From: Bacillota bacterium
GTDB taxonomy: Bacteria > Bacillota > Clostridia > Lachnospirales > Lachnospiraceae
NCBI GenBank assembly: GCA_023443225.1
Contig: JAEZVF010000025.1
Span: 1-13,540 of the forward strand
DNA length: 13,540 bases
Direction: 5' to 3'
The position numbers were made by a program, and so were the translations under genes. The notes beneath the pieces were generated by a model, which searched no databases, had not been told where the DNA came from, and was given only the letters and a program-made list of their open reading frames with translations. Shown piece after piece: positions 1 through 7,361 of the stretch (its first letter is position 1; every line of letters begins with the position of its first letter).

Positions 1-20
1 TCAATGCCAACGTAAATCAT
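1..20 (-). CDS. N-terminus of probable IS110-family transposase (partial)
   Basis: Only the first six complete codons are inside the window. Read on the minus strand from the ATG at 20-18 they give M-I-Y-V-G-I, followed by GA, which begins an Asp or Glu codon. An AAGGAG site (34-29) lies 8 nt upstream of the ATG, so this is a genuine gene start. Many IS110-family (DEDD, RuvC-like) transposases of clostridia begin with this stretch, and the Asp after GI is their first catalytic residue. The long non-coding stretch upstream also suits IS110. Six residues cannot prove the family, and another protein with a similar beta-strand start is possible. Confidence 0.45.
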
Positions 21-200
21 TAAATCAACTCCTTAGTATATAATCACTGTGTTTGTCCACCTAGTTTTATCATCATAGACTTGCGTGACATGAAAGTTCA
101 AAGACTTATCCAACTATAAATGATTCAGATAAAACTGTGGCAATACACTCCTTTAAATAGTCAAAGCTATAAAATTTTATAAAAAGTCCACAGTGTTACT
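21..200 (-). ncRNA. Possible IS110 non-coding end / bridge RNA region
   Basis: No gene is visible between the putative transposase start and the ymaF leader. In IS110-group elements the end upstream of the transposase encodes the bridge RNA that pairs with target and donor DNA. Here an extended -10 box on the minus strand (213-205) would start a transcript near 198 that runs into the transposase gene. Near its 5' end the transcript has CACTGTG (complement of 191-197) and near its 3' end CACAGTG (complement of 45-51), which can pair over 7 bp and close the RNA. A 14-bp perfect palindrome lies at 168-181. The fold and function are inferred, and the ends are approximate. Confidence 0.25.
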
Positions 201-204
201 ATTG

Positions 205-213
205 ATTATAACA
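205..213 (-). promoter_or_regulatory. Extended -10 promoter element, minus strand
   Basis: The minus strand reads TGTTATAAT, a perfect extended -10 box (TG-N-TATAAT). There is no good -35 box 17 bp upstream, which extended -10 promoters can tolerate. Transcription would begin near 198 and run leftward through the non-coding stretch into the putative transposase. Confidence 0.35.
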
Positions 214-237
214 AAGTTGAAATGGAAAGGAGAGTAT

Positions 238-263
238 TGATGTATTTGATAACAAATACATCA
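238..263 (+). promoter_or_regulatory. Perfect 11-bp hairpin between SD and ymaF start
   Basis: TGATGTATTTG (238-248) and CAAATACATCA (253-263) are exact reverse complements around a 4-nt ATAA loop. In the mRNA this forms a stable hairpin that hides the leader ATG at 240. If it folds, the SD at 226-232 lies about 10 nt of single strand from the GTG at 269, the normal SD distance. When unfolded, the SD serves the leader ORF instead. There is no poly-U run, so it is not a terminator. Confidence 0.6.
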
Positions 264-272
264 TACAAGTGA
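240..272 (+). CDS. 10-codon leader ORF upstream of ymaF
   Basis: An ATG at 240 sits 7 nt after a strong AAAGGAG site (226-232), which is the best Shine-Dalgarno in this region. It opens a 10-codon frame encoding MYLITNTSYK and ends with TGA at 270-272. The first two bases of that stop are the last two of the GTG (269-271) that opens the ymaF-like gene in another frame. This 2-nt overlap is a classic arrangement for translational coupling. The peptide is probably unimportant in itself. Alternatively it is not translated, and the SD serves the downstream GTG across the folded hairpin. Confidence 0.4.
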   Translation: MYLITNTSYK

Positions 273-607
273 ATTTTATGGATAATTCGAATCTACAACA
301 GCAGTCTCATGTACACGAGATTTTAGGGAGTGTCCAAATAGGAGAGTTGCAGGAAGATCCTCATAGCCATCGATTTGCTACAGTAACTGGTGAAGCAATT
401 CCTTATGGTATGGATCATTACCATGAAGTTTTATTTACAACAGATTTTTTCAGAGAACACTATCATGAATTTCATGGCAATACTACTACTTCTATCCCTA
501 TCGAAAATACTCATGTTCATTATCTGGAATCTTCCACTACAATGAATGATGGCCATGCACACGGCTTTAAAGTGGTAACGTTAATCAGTGACCCCACGAA
601 ACTCTAA
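269..607 (+). CDS. ymaF: YmaF-like histidine-rich protein
   Basis: This 112-residue protein resembles the Bacillus YmaF family, small cytosolic proteins of unknown function. The main signature is six evenly spread His-x-His pairs (14/16, 32/34, 50/52, 64/66, 82/84 and 96/98). Around them is a repeated pattern in which a stretch like GEAIP or TSIPI precedes the next pair. Such pairs suggest metal binding, but this has not been shown for the family as far as I know. No signal peptide or membrane segment is seen. I chose the GTG at 269 because it overlaps the leader-ORF stop. An in-frame ATG at 278 would remove three residues, but it has no SD of its own. It is the only complete plus-strand gene and converges with the MFS gene. 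Confidence 0.85.
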   Translation: MNFMDNSNLQQQSHVHEILGSVQIGELQEDPHSHRFATVTGEAIPYGMDHYHEVLFTTDFFREHYHEFHGNTTTSIPIENTHVHYLESSTTMNDGHAHGFKVVTLISDPTKL

Positions 608-640
608 AATACAACCCATCACTCCCCTGTTTACTGAATT

Positions 641-1900
641 TTATGTACTGGATGAAGTACGATAAAACAAGGACGTTGCCACCATACCTAACAGTAACAG
701 TCCAATACTTAGGACAAAAGGCAATGTTCTTGAGATATCACTAAGTAGCCCGCCTATATATCCAAAAGGTACGCTCACCAGCATTACCGTCGTCTGAAGT
801 AATGCCATAATTCCCGAACGCTCGTCAGGATCCACATGGATCGCAACCAAGGATTCTCTAAGTGTACTTAGTACTGCTCCACCCATCGCTTCAAACACTA
901 AAGAAATAGATAATATTACATATCCCCACACACCGGTTTTTGTTATTGAGATCAATAACAAGCAACTCACTATGGCACTGAGGAACCCAGCATATAGCGG
1001 CCATTTTAACTTTGTCTGCTTAATATGGGTGAATAATGTGAAGAACAGTATAATAGAAAGTACGCTTTTCGCCATAGGGAAGATAGGCAATAATGTATCC
1101 GGAACACCGATACGACGAGAAGCAATAATCTGCCAAAAGGTCATTCCAAGCATAGCTACTATCTCTACTAATATACTTATAATGATAGCAAACTTTGTAC
1201 CTCGGGAGGCTAGGATCTTGTTTAATGCACTTTTATAACCAGATAACATTTCACCCCATGATAAATTGCGGGTTGCCTCACGCCTGATTTTGCCGACAGC
1301 GGTTTCTGTTGATAGCTTATAAAGGAGTATTAGCTTTATTGTCATTATTATAAAAGCATTAATATAAAGAATTCGTATCGCCGGCACCAGTGTTAGCTTC
1401 GCTACTAAGATTGAGGATATGGGGGCAAAGAGAGCGGAGAGATTCCCGCAAATCATAACCCAGGAATAAATATGAGTAATTTTATCCTTTGGGGCATCCT
1501 CTACCAGTAGGCAATCCCAAGATACTGTGGTTACCTTCATCATACCATTAAGCAGTGCAGCTATCACAAAGAACCAAAACCCCTGGCTGAATGCCCATAT
1601 GAGGCATGGGAGGCTCCAGGCTAGAAAATCAAAAATCATAGTACTCTTTCTCCGTCCCATTTTATCAATGATAGCACCGGATAAAAAAGCAAAAATCATC
1701 TGTGAAAACATATAGATGGAAGTTATGATTCCAACCTGTATATCGCTTATACCGAAAGTTAGCATATAAACGGTTGCATAAGGCAAACACAGATTCATGG
1801 AAAGTCCCCACATGGGTTCCGTATACACACAGGCACGAGGATTGCCACGGAGCGTGGTAAGGGTCCGTAGTAATTTATGGTTTAATAGTTTGTCTTTCAT
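641..1900 (-). CDS. MFS transporter
   Basis: This 419-residue integral membrane protein of the major facilitator superfamily has about 12 hydrophobic segments. The loop between helices 2 and 3 carries the family's motif A in the form GAIIDKMGRRKS, preceded by a helix rich in Ile, Met and Phe. The substrate cannot be read from sequence; drug, sugar or metabolite export are all possible. I chose the ATG at 1900 because AAAGGA lies about 11 nt upstream. A GTG at 1972 would add 24 residues, but these would translate the GC-rich hairpin and poly-U tract of the leader and look unlike an MFS N-terminus. The gene has its own promoter (2021-2049). It ends 33 nt from the convergent ymaF-like gene with no clear terminator between them. 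Confidence 0.88.
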   Translation of the reverse strand: MKDKLLNHKLLRTLTTLRGNPRACVYTEPMWGLSMNLCLPYATVYMLTFGISDIQVGIITSIYMFSQMIFAFLSGAIIDKMGRRKSTMIFDFLAWSLPCLIWAFSQGFWFFVIAALLNGMMKVTTVSWDCLLVEDAPKDKITHIYSWVMICGNLSALFAPISSILVAKLTLVPAIRILYINAFIIMTIKLILLYKLSTETAVGKIRREATRNLSWGEMLSGYKSALNKILASRGTKFAIIISILVEIVAMLGMTFWQIIASRRIGVPDTLLPIFPMAKSVLSIILFFTLFTHIKQTKLKWPLYAGFLSAIVSCLLLISITKTGVWGYVILSISLVFEAMGGAVLSTLRESLVAIHVDPDERSGIMALLQTTVMLVSVPFGYIGGLLSDISRTLPFVLSIGLLLLGMVATSLFYRTSSST

Positions 1901-1931
1901 ATCAATAAATATCCTTTCACTATGTTCAAAT

Positions 1932-1962
1932 AAAAAAACAACCCCACCACGAATGGGCAGGG
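1932..1962 (-). terminator. Possible attenuator in the MFS leader
   Basis: In the transcribed leader a GC-rich stretch (1962-1942) with a weak stem around a UUCG tetraloop (CCA/TGG), plus outer G-C pairs, precedes a run of seven U (1938-1932). It lies between the promoter and the gene's SD, where an attenuator would be. An upstream AGGG (about 1987-1984) could pair with the CCCT of the hairpin and act as an antiterminator. The stem contains mismatches, so this is a modest candidate. Confidence 0.3.
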
Positions 1963-2020
1963 CCGAATTCACTTATGAAATCCCCTTAATGATTCATTAC
2001 TTCTGATTAAATACATCTAT

Positions 2021-2049
2021 ATTATATATATAAATATTGGTAAAGTCAA
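2021..2049 (-). promoter_or_regulatory. Sigma-A promoter of the MFS gene
   Basis: The minus strand has TTGACT (2049-2044), a 17-bp spacer and TATAAT (2026-2021). The start point would be near 2014, giving a leader of roughly 115 nt. The -35 box contains the TGA stop codon (2048-2046) of the preceding gene. Confidence 0.75.
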
Positions 2050-5000
2050 TTCATACGTAAACGAAGTGGATAGGCAGGATCATAGATTGAATTAATTTTT
2101 ATAGCATAAGAAGTTTTGTCCAAAATGTCTTGGTCTGTAATATAGTGAACATCCAAAAGCCCATTGGATTTATAACCTGTTTTTAAAAAATTAATTTCAG
2201 ATAATGCCAAGCTCCATCCTTTCAGCCAATTATCAAGTTTCTGTTTTTGAACCTCTGTTCCATCAAAGTGTATAAGCAAATCGATATCACTATTCAGCTT
2301 TGCCGTACCATTATTTGTACTACCAAATAGATAGATGCCCTTTACACCGCAGGCTTCCATATCTATTTGTTTCGCAATCTGCTCCGACATAAAATGACGC
2401 CATTTCCATTCCTGATCCTCTTTTTCATCGCCGTCCTTATCAAATTCCATTTTGGCCGAATTATCATTAGAATGTAGATTCGAGCCTTCTTTTGATGAAG
2501 AATCAAGGTAGGCTATTGCTTTTTCTAAATCTGCATTCATTAAGACAAATAGCTCTTTTCCGAAGAAGTTCTCTTCGATTTGTATCACCTTGATTACATT
2601 TTCCAGATAGGAATAGCTTGGTAATATACGACTCAAGGAATTTTTGCTACTATAGAAAAAGGGGCTATTAAATATTACTTGAGATTCCTCTGGATAAAGC
2701 GGTAAATACTTTATATTTTCTTCCACAAGATCTTGGAAAAAGTGGGTCCCAAATGATAGTTCAGGTTGGTATCTGGACTTCTCACTAGCAATTTCAATTA
2801 ACATTGCTGTATTATTAATATCAGAATATGCGATTGGAACCCCTAGTTTTATATCTCCACGGCTCCCCCAGCGACCTGGCCCCATTAAAATAAAACTCTT
2901 TCTTGGCAATATTCTGTTGATTTCACTAATTGCACTTCCAACACTAAGTAAGTCTTCCTGCTTTTCCAATCTACTGTATTCGGTTGGATCAACGTAAACT
3001 ACTGTTTTTATGCCGGTAACCTTACCATTTGAAATGTATTTATTTGCAGTGAAGACAGTACTTTGAAAAGGAATGTCCGATGGAATGGCTACAGGTGCAT
3101 TATCATGATTTCTGCTCTGGGGACGACACTGAAGCAAATAAAAATGTTCGCCATCACATGCAAATTCAATATCAACAGGATATCCTAATTGTTTCTTTAA
3201 CAAAGTTAATATAGAAAGAACTTGCTTGTTAAAGGTCGTATTTTTAAATAGTCCATCAAAGGTTATAATGAACTCATCCTGTTTATAATCAGCAGTAAGC
3301 TTATTCATTCCCATGATAACATCATTCTTTAAGACAGAAGCTGTATAATTAATATGAGGTATAAGATGACCAAATTCTTTCATCACTTCCGTTATTGGGA
3401 GAGTTAGAAATTGATTATTTTCAACATCTATTACATCCATCAACTGCGGAGAATACTTTTTTAATTCCATGACGGATTGATTTACACGTAACCCCGGTTG
3501 ACCAGGTGAAATTAGAATTGGGAAATCTTCTCCAACTCGATCGACAGCCCTAGTTCCTAACCCCATTACCATTCTGAGTAATCCGTCCTCGCGTTTAATT
3601 CGCGGAGACCATCGAAGCTCATTGTTACTAAAGGCTACTCCTGCATAAAGTGGGAAAAAATAAGGCCCAACTCTAGTACCAACGACTTCCTGTATCATAA
3701 TTCCCATTTGCTCCGAGCAATCTAATAAGTTACGTTCCTTTCTATATTGGATCGAATCCGGATTAAACATGGATGCATATACTTCTAGAATTCCCTCCAC
3801 AAGTTGTTTCTGTCTGTCTTGCTTTGACCCTGTATTCGTTAAAAACAAGCTTTTATATTTTCCGGAAAAAGAGGAATCAATCTGATCTTCCAGCAGACTC
3901 GAAGATCTAACGATAAGGGGTTTATCCTCACAGTAATCCAGTATTTGCCCAAGCTCATTATAAACGTATTGAGAAAACTTTGAGTTCTTTAGCATTTGTA
4001 TGATTCGAGGGTAGCTTGCACGAATTTCTAATATATCCTGATACTTAAGCTCGTTTAATTCATCCAGTCCATTATTTTCGATTAAGTTTAATAATTCATC
4101 AGATGAGATATACCATGTCTTGGGAAATCTTATATTTTCGAACTCTTTATTTTTAGCAAAATGTGATTCAATGATCTGATTTGCAATAAAAAACCCGGTA
4201 CCTTTACCACCAATTTTTCCGATGCTTTTCGGTGAACATACAAAGTGATCAAGGAGATTACAGAAAGCATCAATCGTAATATATCTATGTGCATTTGTTA
4301 TCACTTTTGGATTATCAGACAAAAAGCGGCGTATTAATTCCACCGTCAGCCATCTTTTAGTAGCTGCACTGGACATTTCGTTATCTTTCACCGCTTTCGT
4401 GTATTGACTTAATGCTTTCGAAATACTCTTTGCATCAGAGTCTTTTTTGTCCACTTTTTTGATTAACTCATATGTCTTCCCCTGATAAATCCAGAGATTA
4501 ATATAATCATATATCTGGTCATCGTCCAAACAAGCACACGCCGATTCAAACATCAGATGACTTAGACGAGTTACATCAACAGCTGGCAAGGTTTCAAGGG
4601 GGAAATTCAACTCACCATTTACTTTGTATTTGGTCCAATTCATTTCATGAAAGATATCCATTAATAAACTTGGATTCATTCTAGCTAGTAACGCAAGCAT
4701 TTTCTCACAGACATACATCAACATATCTTGATCTGTTTTTTGAAGTAAAGTTATAATAGTTTCCCAATCTTTTCTATAATTTCTAGTATCCAAAAGACTC
4801 TTTCTATAAATTGTTTCAGCTATTCTTTTTGCAATGGTATTTAACAACTTGATTTCCTGATCCAGAAATACAGGTTGACCTTCTGGAAATGTATATTTGG
4901 GATACATCACTTTAATAGAACCACGAAGTTCATTTGCTACTATAATATTAGCTTCTAGTACATCTGCATTCTCTGGGGTGGGTTTCGTTAAGAAAATCTG

Positions 5001-5189
5001 CCCATCCAAGACAATATTCACAGTACATGCATGCAAATTCCGAAATCCTACTGGAATGATTTCTGTAATCTTAAGCAGAGCATCTGAGTCCGTAATGCCT
5101 GCCAATGCCTCATCGATTAAATAAAGACATTCTAACTCTTTTGCGCGTTCTACTAAAACATCTTTTGATACGTCTATAAATCGGTTCAT
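2046..5189 (-). CDS. GAF-like / PEP-pyruvate-binding kinase / nucleotidyltransferase fusion
   Basis: This large cytosolic protein has 1047 residues from the ATG at 5189, which follows a GGGGG stretch by 8 nt. A TTG at 5204 would add five residues. Residues about 15-130 look GAF-like. Residues about 320-695 match the PPDK/PEP-synthase ATP-binding domain (PF01326 type): VRSSSLLED near 427-435, a GVAFSNN stretch near 517, and LQCRP near 686-690. A following region carries GPGRWGS (770-776) and GTHFFQDLVE (814-823), which I associate with a PEP/pyruvate-binding subfamily. The swivelling phosphohistidine domain and the C-terminal PEP-binding barrel of true PEP synthase are absent, so ordinary PEP synthesis is unlikely. 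After an acidic linker (about 900-928) comes a minimal nucleotidyltransferase with GS (956-957), D968, D970 and probably D1013. Substrate and role are unknown. Confidence 0.8.
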   Translation of the reverse strand: MNRFIDVSKDVLVERAKELECLYLIDEALAGITDSDALLKITEIIPVGFRNLHACTVNIVLDGQIFLTKPTPENADVLEANIIVANELRGSIKVMYPKYTFPEGQPVFLDQEIKLLNTIAKRIAETIYRKSLLDTRNYRKDWETIITLLQKTDQDMLMYVCEKMLALLARMNPSLLMDIFHEMNWTKYKVNGELNFPLETLPAVDVTRLSHLMFESACACLDDDQIYDYINLWIYQGKTYELIKKVDKKDSDAKSISKALSQYTKAVKDNEMSSAATKRWLTVELIRRFLSDNPKVITNAHRYITIDAFCNLLDHFVCSPKSIGKIGGKGTGFFIANQIIESHFAKNKEFENIRFPKTWYISSDELLNLIENNGLDELNELKYQDILEIRASYPRIIQMLKNSKFSQYVYNELGQILDYCEDKPLIVRSSSLLEDQIDSSFSGKYKSLFLTNTGSKQDRQKQLVEGILEVYASMFNPDSIQYRKERNLLDCSEQMGIMIQEVVGTRVGPYFFPLYAGVAFSNNELRWSPRIKREDGLLRMVMGLGTRAVDRVGEDFPILISPGQPGLRVNQSVMELKKYSPQLMDVIDVENNQFLTLPITEVMKEFGHLIPHINYTASVLKNDVIMGMNKLTADYKQDEFIITFDGLFKNTTFNKQVLSILTLLKKQLGYPVDIEFACDGEHFYLLQCRPQSRNHDNAPVAIPSDIPFQSTVFTANKYISNGKVTGIKTVVYVDPTEYSRLEKQEDLLSVGSAISEINRILPRKSFILMGPGRWGSRGDIKLGVPIAYSDINNTAMLIEIASEKSRYQPELSFGTHFFQDLVEENIKYLPLYPEESQVIFNSPFFYSSKNSLSRILPSYSYLENVIKVIQIEENFFGKELFVLMNADLEKAIAYLDSSSKEGSNLHSNDNSAKMEFDKDGDEKEDQEWKWRHFMSEQIAKQIDMEACGVKGIYLFGSTNNGTAKLNSDIDLLIHFDGTEVQKQKLDNWLKGWSLALSEINFLKTGYKSNGLLDVHYITDQDILDKTSYAIKINSIYDPAYPLRLRMN

Positions 5190-5210
5190 ATAAGAAACCC
5201 CCAATCAAAA

Positions 5211-5244
5211 TTTAGACTATATCAAAGAAAAGATATAGTCTAAA
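5211..5244 (-). terminator. Terminator-like hairpin after gdhA
   Basis: A perfect 13-bp inverted repeat (5211-5223 with 5232-5244) around an 8-nt loop lies 19 nt past the gdhA stop. On the minus strand it is followed by a short run of four U. The stem is AT-rich, so termination may be partial, allowing some read-through into the large kinase-like gene that starts 22 nt beyond. It could also be an mRNA processing or stabilising element. Confidence 0.6.
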
Positions 5245-5263
5245 ATATGAAATGTTATGTTAT

Positions 5264-6550
5264 TTAAACCCAACCTCTAAGTTTAACTGCTTCAGCTACA
5301 CGATTGATTGCAATTACATAAGCGGCATCTCGCATATATAATCCTCTGTCTTGTGATAACTTATGAACAGCTTGGAATGCAGAAGTCATTTTGAAGTCTA
5401 GTTTTTCTAAAACTTCTTCTCTTGACCAAAAATAATTCATGTTACATTGAACTTGCTCAAAATAGCTACATGTAACACCACCAGCGTTACATAAGAAATC
5501 TGGAACAAGATAGATGTTTCTTTCTTTAATTAACTCATCACAGTCTGGAGTTGTAGGACCATTGGCTCCTTCACAAATCACTTTGACCTGTTTACTCACT
5601 TTTGCAAAGGAAGTAGGGGTAAGCTGATTTTCTAGTGCACAAGGTAGGATTATGTCTACGTCCTGCGCTATCCATTCATCACCATCTAATAACTCGCAGC
5701 CTAATTCTATTGCTTTATCCTTATTAATTGTACCAAAAGAATCTTTAATAGACACCATCTCATCGATATTAAGTCCATCTAACTTTCGGAATGTATATGA
5801 TTTTTTATCTTTATTATCCCAACAAGATATAGCGATAATCTTGCCGCCCATTTGTGTGTACAGACGTGCTGCATATTCTGCAACATTACCAAAACCTTGA
5901 AGAGTTGCACTAGTAGTAGCAATATCAATATTAAGAGCCTTTAAAGCTTCTCTTAATGTATAAATAACTCCATATCCTGTAGCTTCTGTACGTCCTAAAG
6001 AACCTCCCATGCCTACTGGCTTTCCAGTGATTGCACCTGGATAATGACCTCCATGAATTGTTTCATATTCATCCATCATCCAAAGCATGTGCTGTCCATT
6101 TGTCATAACATCCGGAGCTGGTACATCAGAAACAGGTCCAAAATTCTTAGCCATTTGCCTTACATAACCACGGCAAAGCTTTTCTTGTTCACTAAGGGAA
6201 AGGTTATGAGGATCGCAGATTATACCACCTTTTCCTCCACCCAGTGGGATATCAACTACTGCACACTTCCATGTCATCCACATGGATAACGCTCTGATGG
6301 TATCAATTGTTTCTTGAGGATGAAAACGAATGCCACCTTTTGCCGGTCCTCGTGCATCATTGTGTTGAATACGATATGCATTAAATACCTTTGTAGTACC
6401 GTCATCCATCTTTACAGGAATTGTAAAATGATATTCGCGGCTAGGCTGACGCAATAATTCGCGTACAGATGATTCTAAATCGATTTGATTAGCTACATTA
6501 TCAAATTGAGTTTGAGCTGTTACATAGGGGTTATAAGAATTGTGTCCCAT
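5264..6550 (-). CDS. gdhA: Glutamate dehydrogenase
   Basis: This cytosolic enzyme of 428 residues interconverts glutamate and 2-oxoglutarate plus ammonia. Family residues are in place: K71 in GPAKGG, K95, K107 in GGGKGG and D147 in APDV. Their spacings (24, 12 and 40) match those I recall for Lys89, Lys113, Lys125 and Asp165 of the Clostridium symbiosum enzyme. A Rossmann motif GFGNVA lies at 219-224. NAD use is likely in a clostridium but was not settled from sequence. The ATG at 6550 has AAGGAG 8 nt upstream. The gene has its own near-consensus promoter and a downstream hairpin, so it is probably a separate unit, although no terminator stops the operon ahead of it. Confidence 0.96.
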   Translation of the reverse strand: MGHNSYNPYVTAQTQFDNVANQIDLESSVRELLRQPSREYHFTIPVKMDDGTTKVFNAYRIQHNDARGPAKGGIRFHPQETIDTIRALSMWMTWKCAVVDIPLGGGKGGIICDPHNLSLSEQEKLCRGYVRQMAKNFGPVSDVPAPDVMTNGQHMLWMMDEYETIHGGHYPGAITGKPVGMGGSLGRTEATGYGVIYTLREALKALNIDIATTSATLQGFGNVAEYAARLYTQMGGKIIAISCWDNKDKKSYTFRKLDGLNIDEMVSIKDSFGTINKDKAIELGCELLDGDEWIAQDVDIILPCALENQLTPTSFAKVSKQVKVICEGANGPTTPDCDELIKERNIYLVPDFLCNAGGVTCSYFEQVQCNMNYFWSREEVLEKLDFKMTSAFQAVHKLSQDRGLYMRDAAYVIAINRVAEAVKLRGWV

Positions 6551-6638
6551 TTAAAAATCTCCTTACTATCAGTATGATTATTCTAAACATTCCCAACTTC
6601 TTTGCTTTCACTTGGTAAAGTATTTAAAATTTATATTT

Positions 6639-6666
6639 ATTATACTGCATATGTGGTAAATGTCAA
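6639..6666 (-). promoter_or_regulatory. Consensus sigma-A promoter of gdhA
   Basis: The minus strand has TTGACA (6666-6661), a 16-bp spacer and TATAAT (6644-6639), both boxes perfect. Transcription would begin near 6632, giving a leader of about 80 nt. The TGA stop of the preceding glycosyltransferase gene (6665-6663) forms part of the -35 box. Confidence 0.85.
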
Positions 6667-7361
6667 CAAACGGTTATTAAAATTTGCATTGTTCTTATCC
6701 AATGATATAAGTTTAACTGTTTTGGTTGAATTTTAGCACCCATTTGTAAAAAATCATTCTGTAGTAGAACCAGATCATTATATTGATCCACATCTCCAAG
6801 TGTGGAATTAAAGTGATACTGATACTCTGACTTATCCAACAAGGTTATCAACTGTTGCAACGTGTCATTTCTGCTGTATGTTACATTGGTCCAGATAGAT
6901 TTCTGTATCAAATGCTTACTTCCAAATAAGACAAAACCCCCATCATGACAGGGTCCTATCACCCCATGCAAATCCGGTTGCTGTAATCTTTCAATGGTTG
7001 TAATCAAGTAATCTGCAGTAATTTGAGGACTATCAGACCCAATAATGATTACCTGGTCATTTTTTTCAAACAATTGCTTAAATACATAATAAATTCTTTC
7101 TCCAAGACTCCCATCCCCCGTCCAGATCCTTGCATAAGAGCCCCATAACGAGTGTGCTAACGCTTCTCGTTCTGCTAAAGCCCAATATATCTCCACACGA
7201 TTGCCTAGTCGCTTTTTAACTTCTCCCAAAACCTCATATATTGCAGTTACACTTAACCAGTAAAACTCTTCTGCATATACTTTACCAATCTCTGCTGCCA
7301 GACGGGTCTTGATTGGAGAAAGTCCCGGTGTTTTACAAAAGACTGCGATTACTGTTTTCAT
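6663..7361 (-). CDS. TIGR04282/DUF2064-type glycosyltransferase (rSAM/selenodomain-associated transferase 1)
   Basis: This 232-residue protein has the GT-A-like fold of the DUF2064 / cofC-like family, named rSAM/selenodomain-associated transferase 1. Features seen: a nucleotide-binding start FCKTPGLSPIKTRLA (about 8-22), GSDSP (108-112), GPCHDGGF (136-143) and DVDQYNDL (190-197). These resemble nucleotidyl- and glycosyltransferases that use NDP-sugars, but the donor is unknown. I prefer the ATG at 7361 because GGAGG (7376-7372) is 10 nt upstream; the ATG at 7370 is only one base from that site. The start lies inside the end of the previous gene, a 29-nt overlap that implies translational coupling. 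It is the last gene of the operon. Confidence 0.85.
   Translation of the reverse strand: MKTVIAVFCKTPGLSPIKTRLAAEIGKVYAEEFYWLSVTAIYEVLGEVKKRLGNRVEIYWALAEREALAHSLWGSYARIWTGDGSLGERIYYVFKQLFEKNDQVIIIGSDSPQITADYLITTIERLQQPDLHGVIGPCHDGGFVLFGSKHLIQKSIWTNVTYSRNDTLQQLITLLDKSEYQYHFNSTLGDVDQYNDLVLLQNDFLQMGAKIQPKQLNLYHWIRTMQILITVC

Noticed and set aside
168..181. 14-bp perfect palindrome as a terminator
   Set aside because: It is entirely A and T with no loop, and such runs are expected in AT-rich DNA.
608..640. Bidirectional terminator between ymaF and the MFS gene
   Set aside because: No inverted repeat with a U tract is visible in this 33-nt gap.
1901..1972. Twenty-four-codon extension of the MFS transporter
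   Set aside because: It crosses the leader hairpin and U run and has no matching SD. The ATG at 1900 is better placed.
4897..5124. Plus-strand open frames inside minus-strand genes (also at 972, 1527, 5652, 6044, 8488, 9252, 12048, 12700 and 13123)
   Set aside because: All lie antisense to genes with recognised domains, lack convincing SD sites and have no recognisable protein features.
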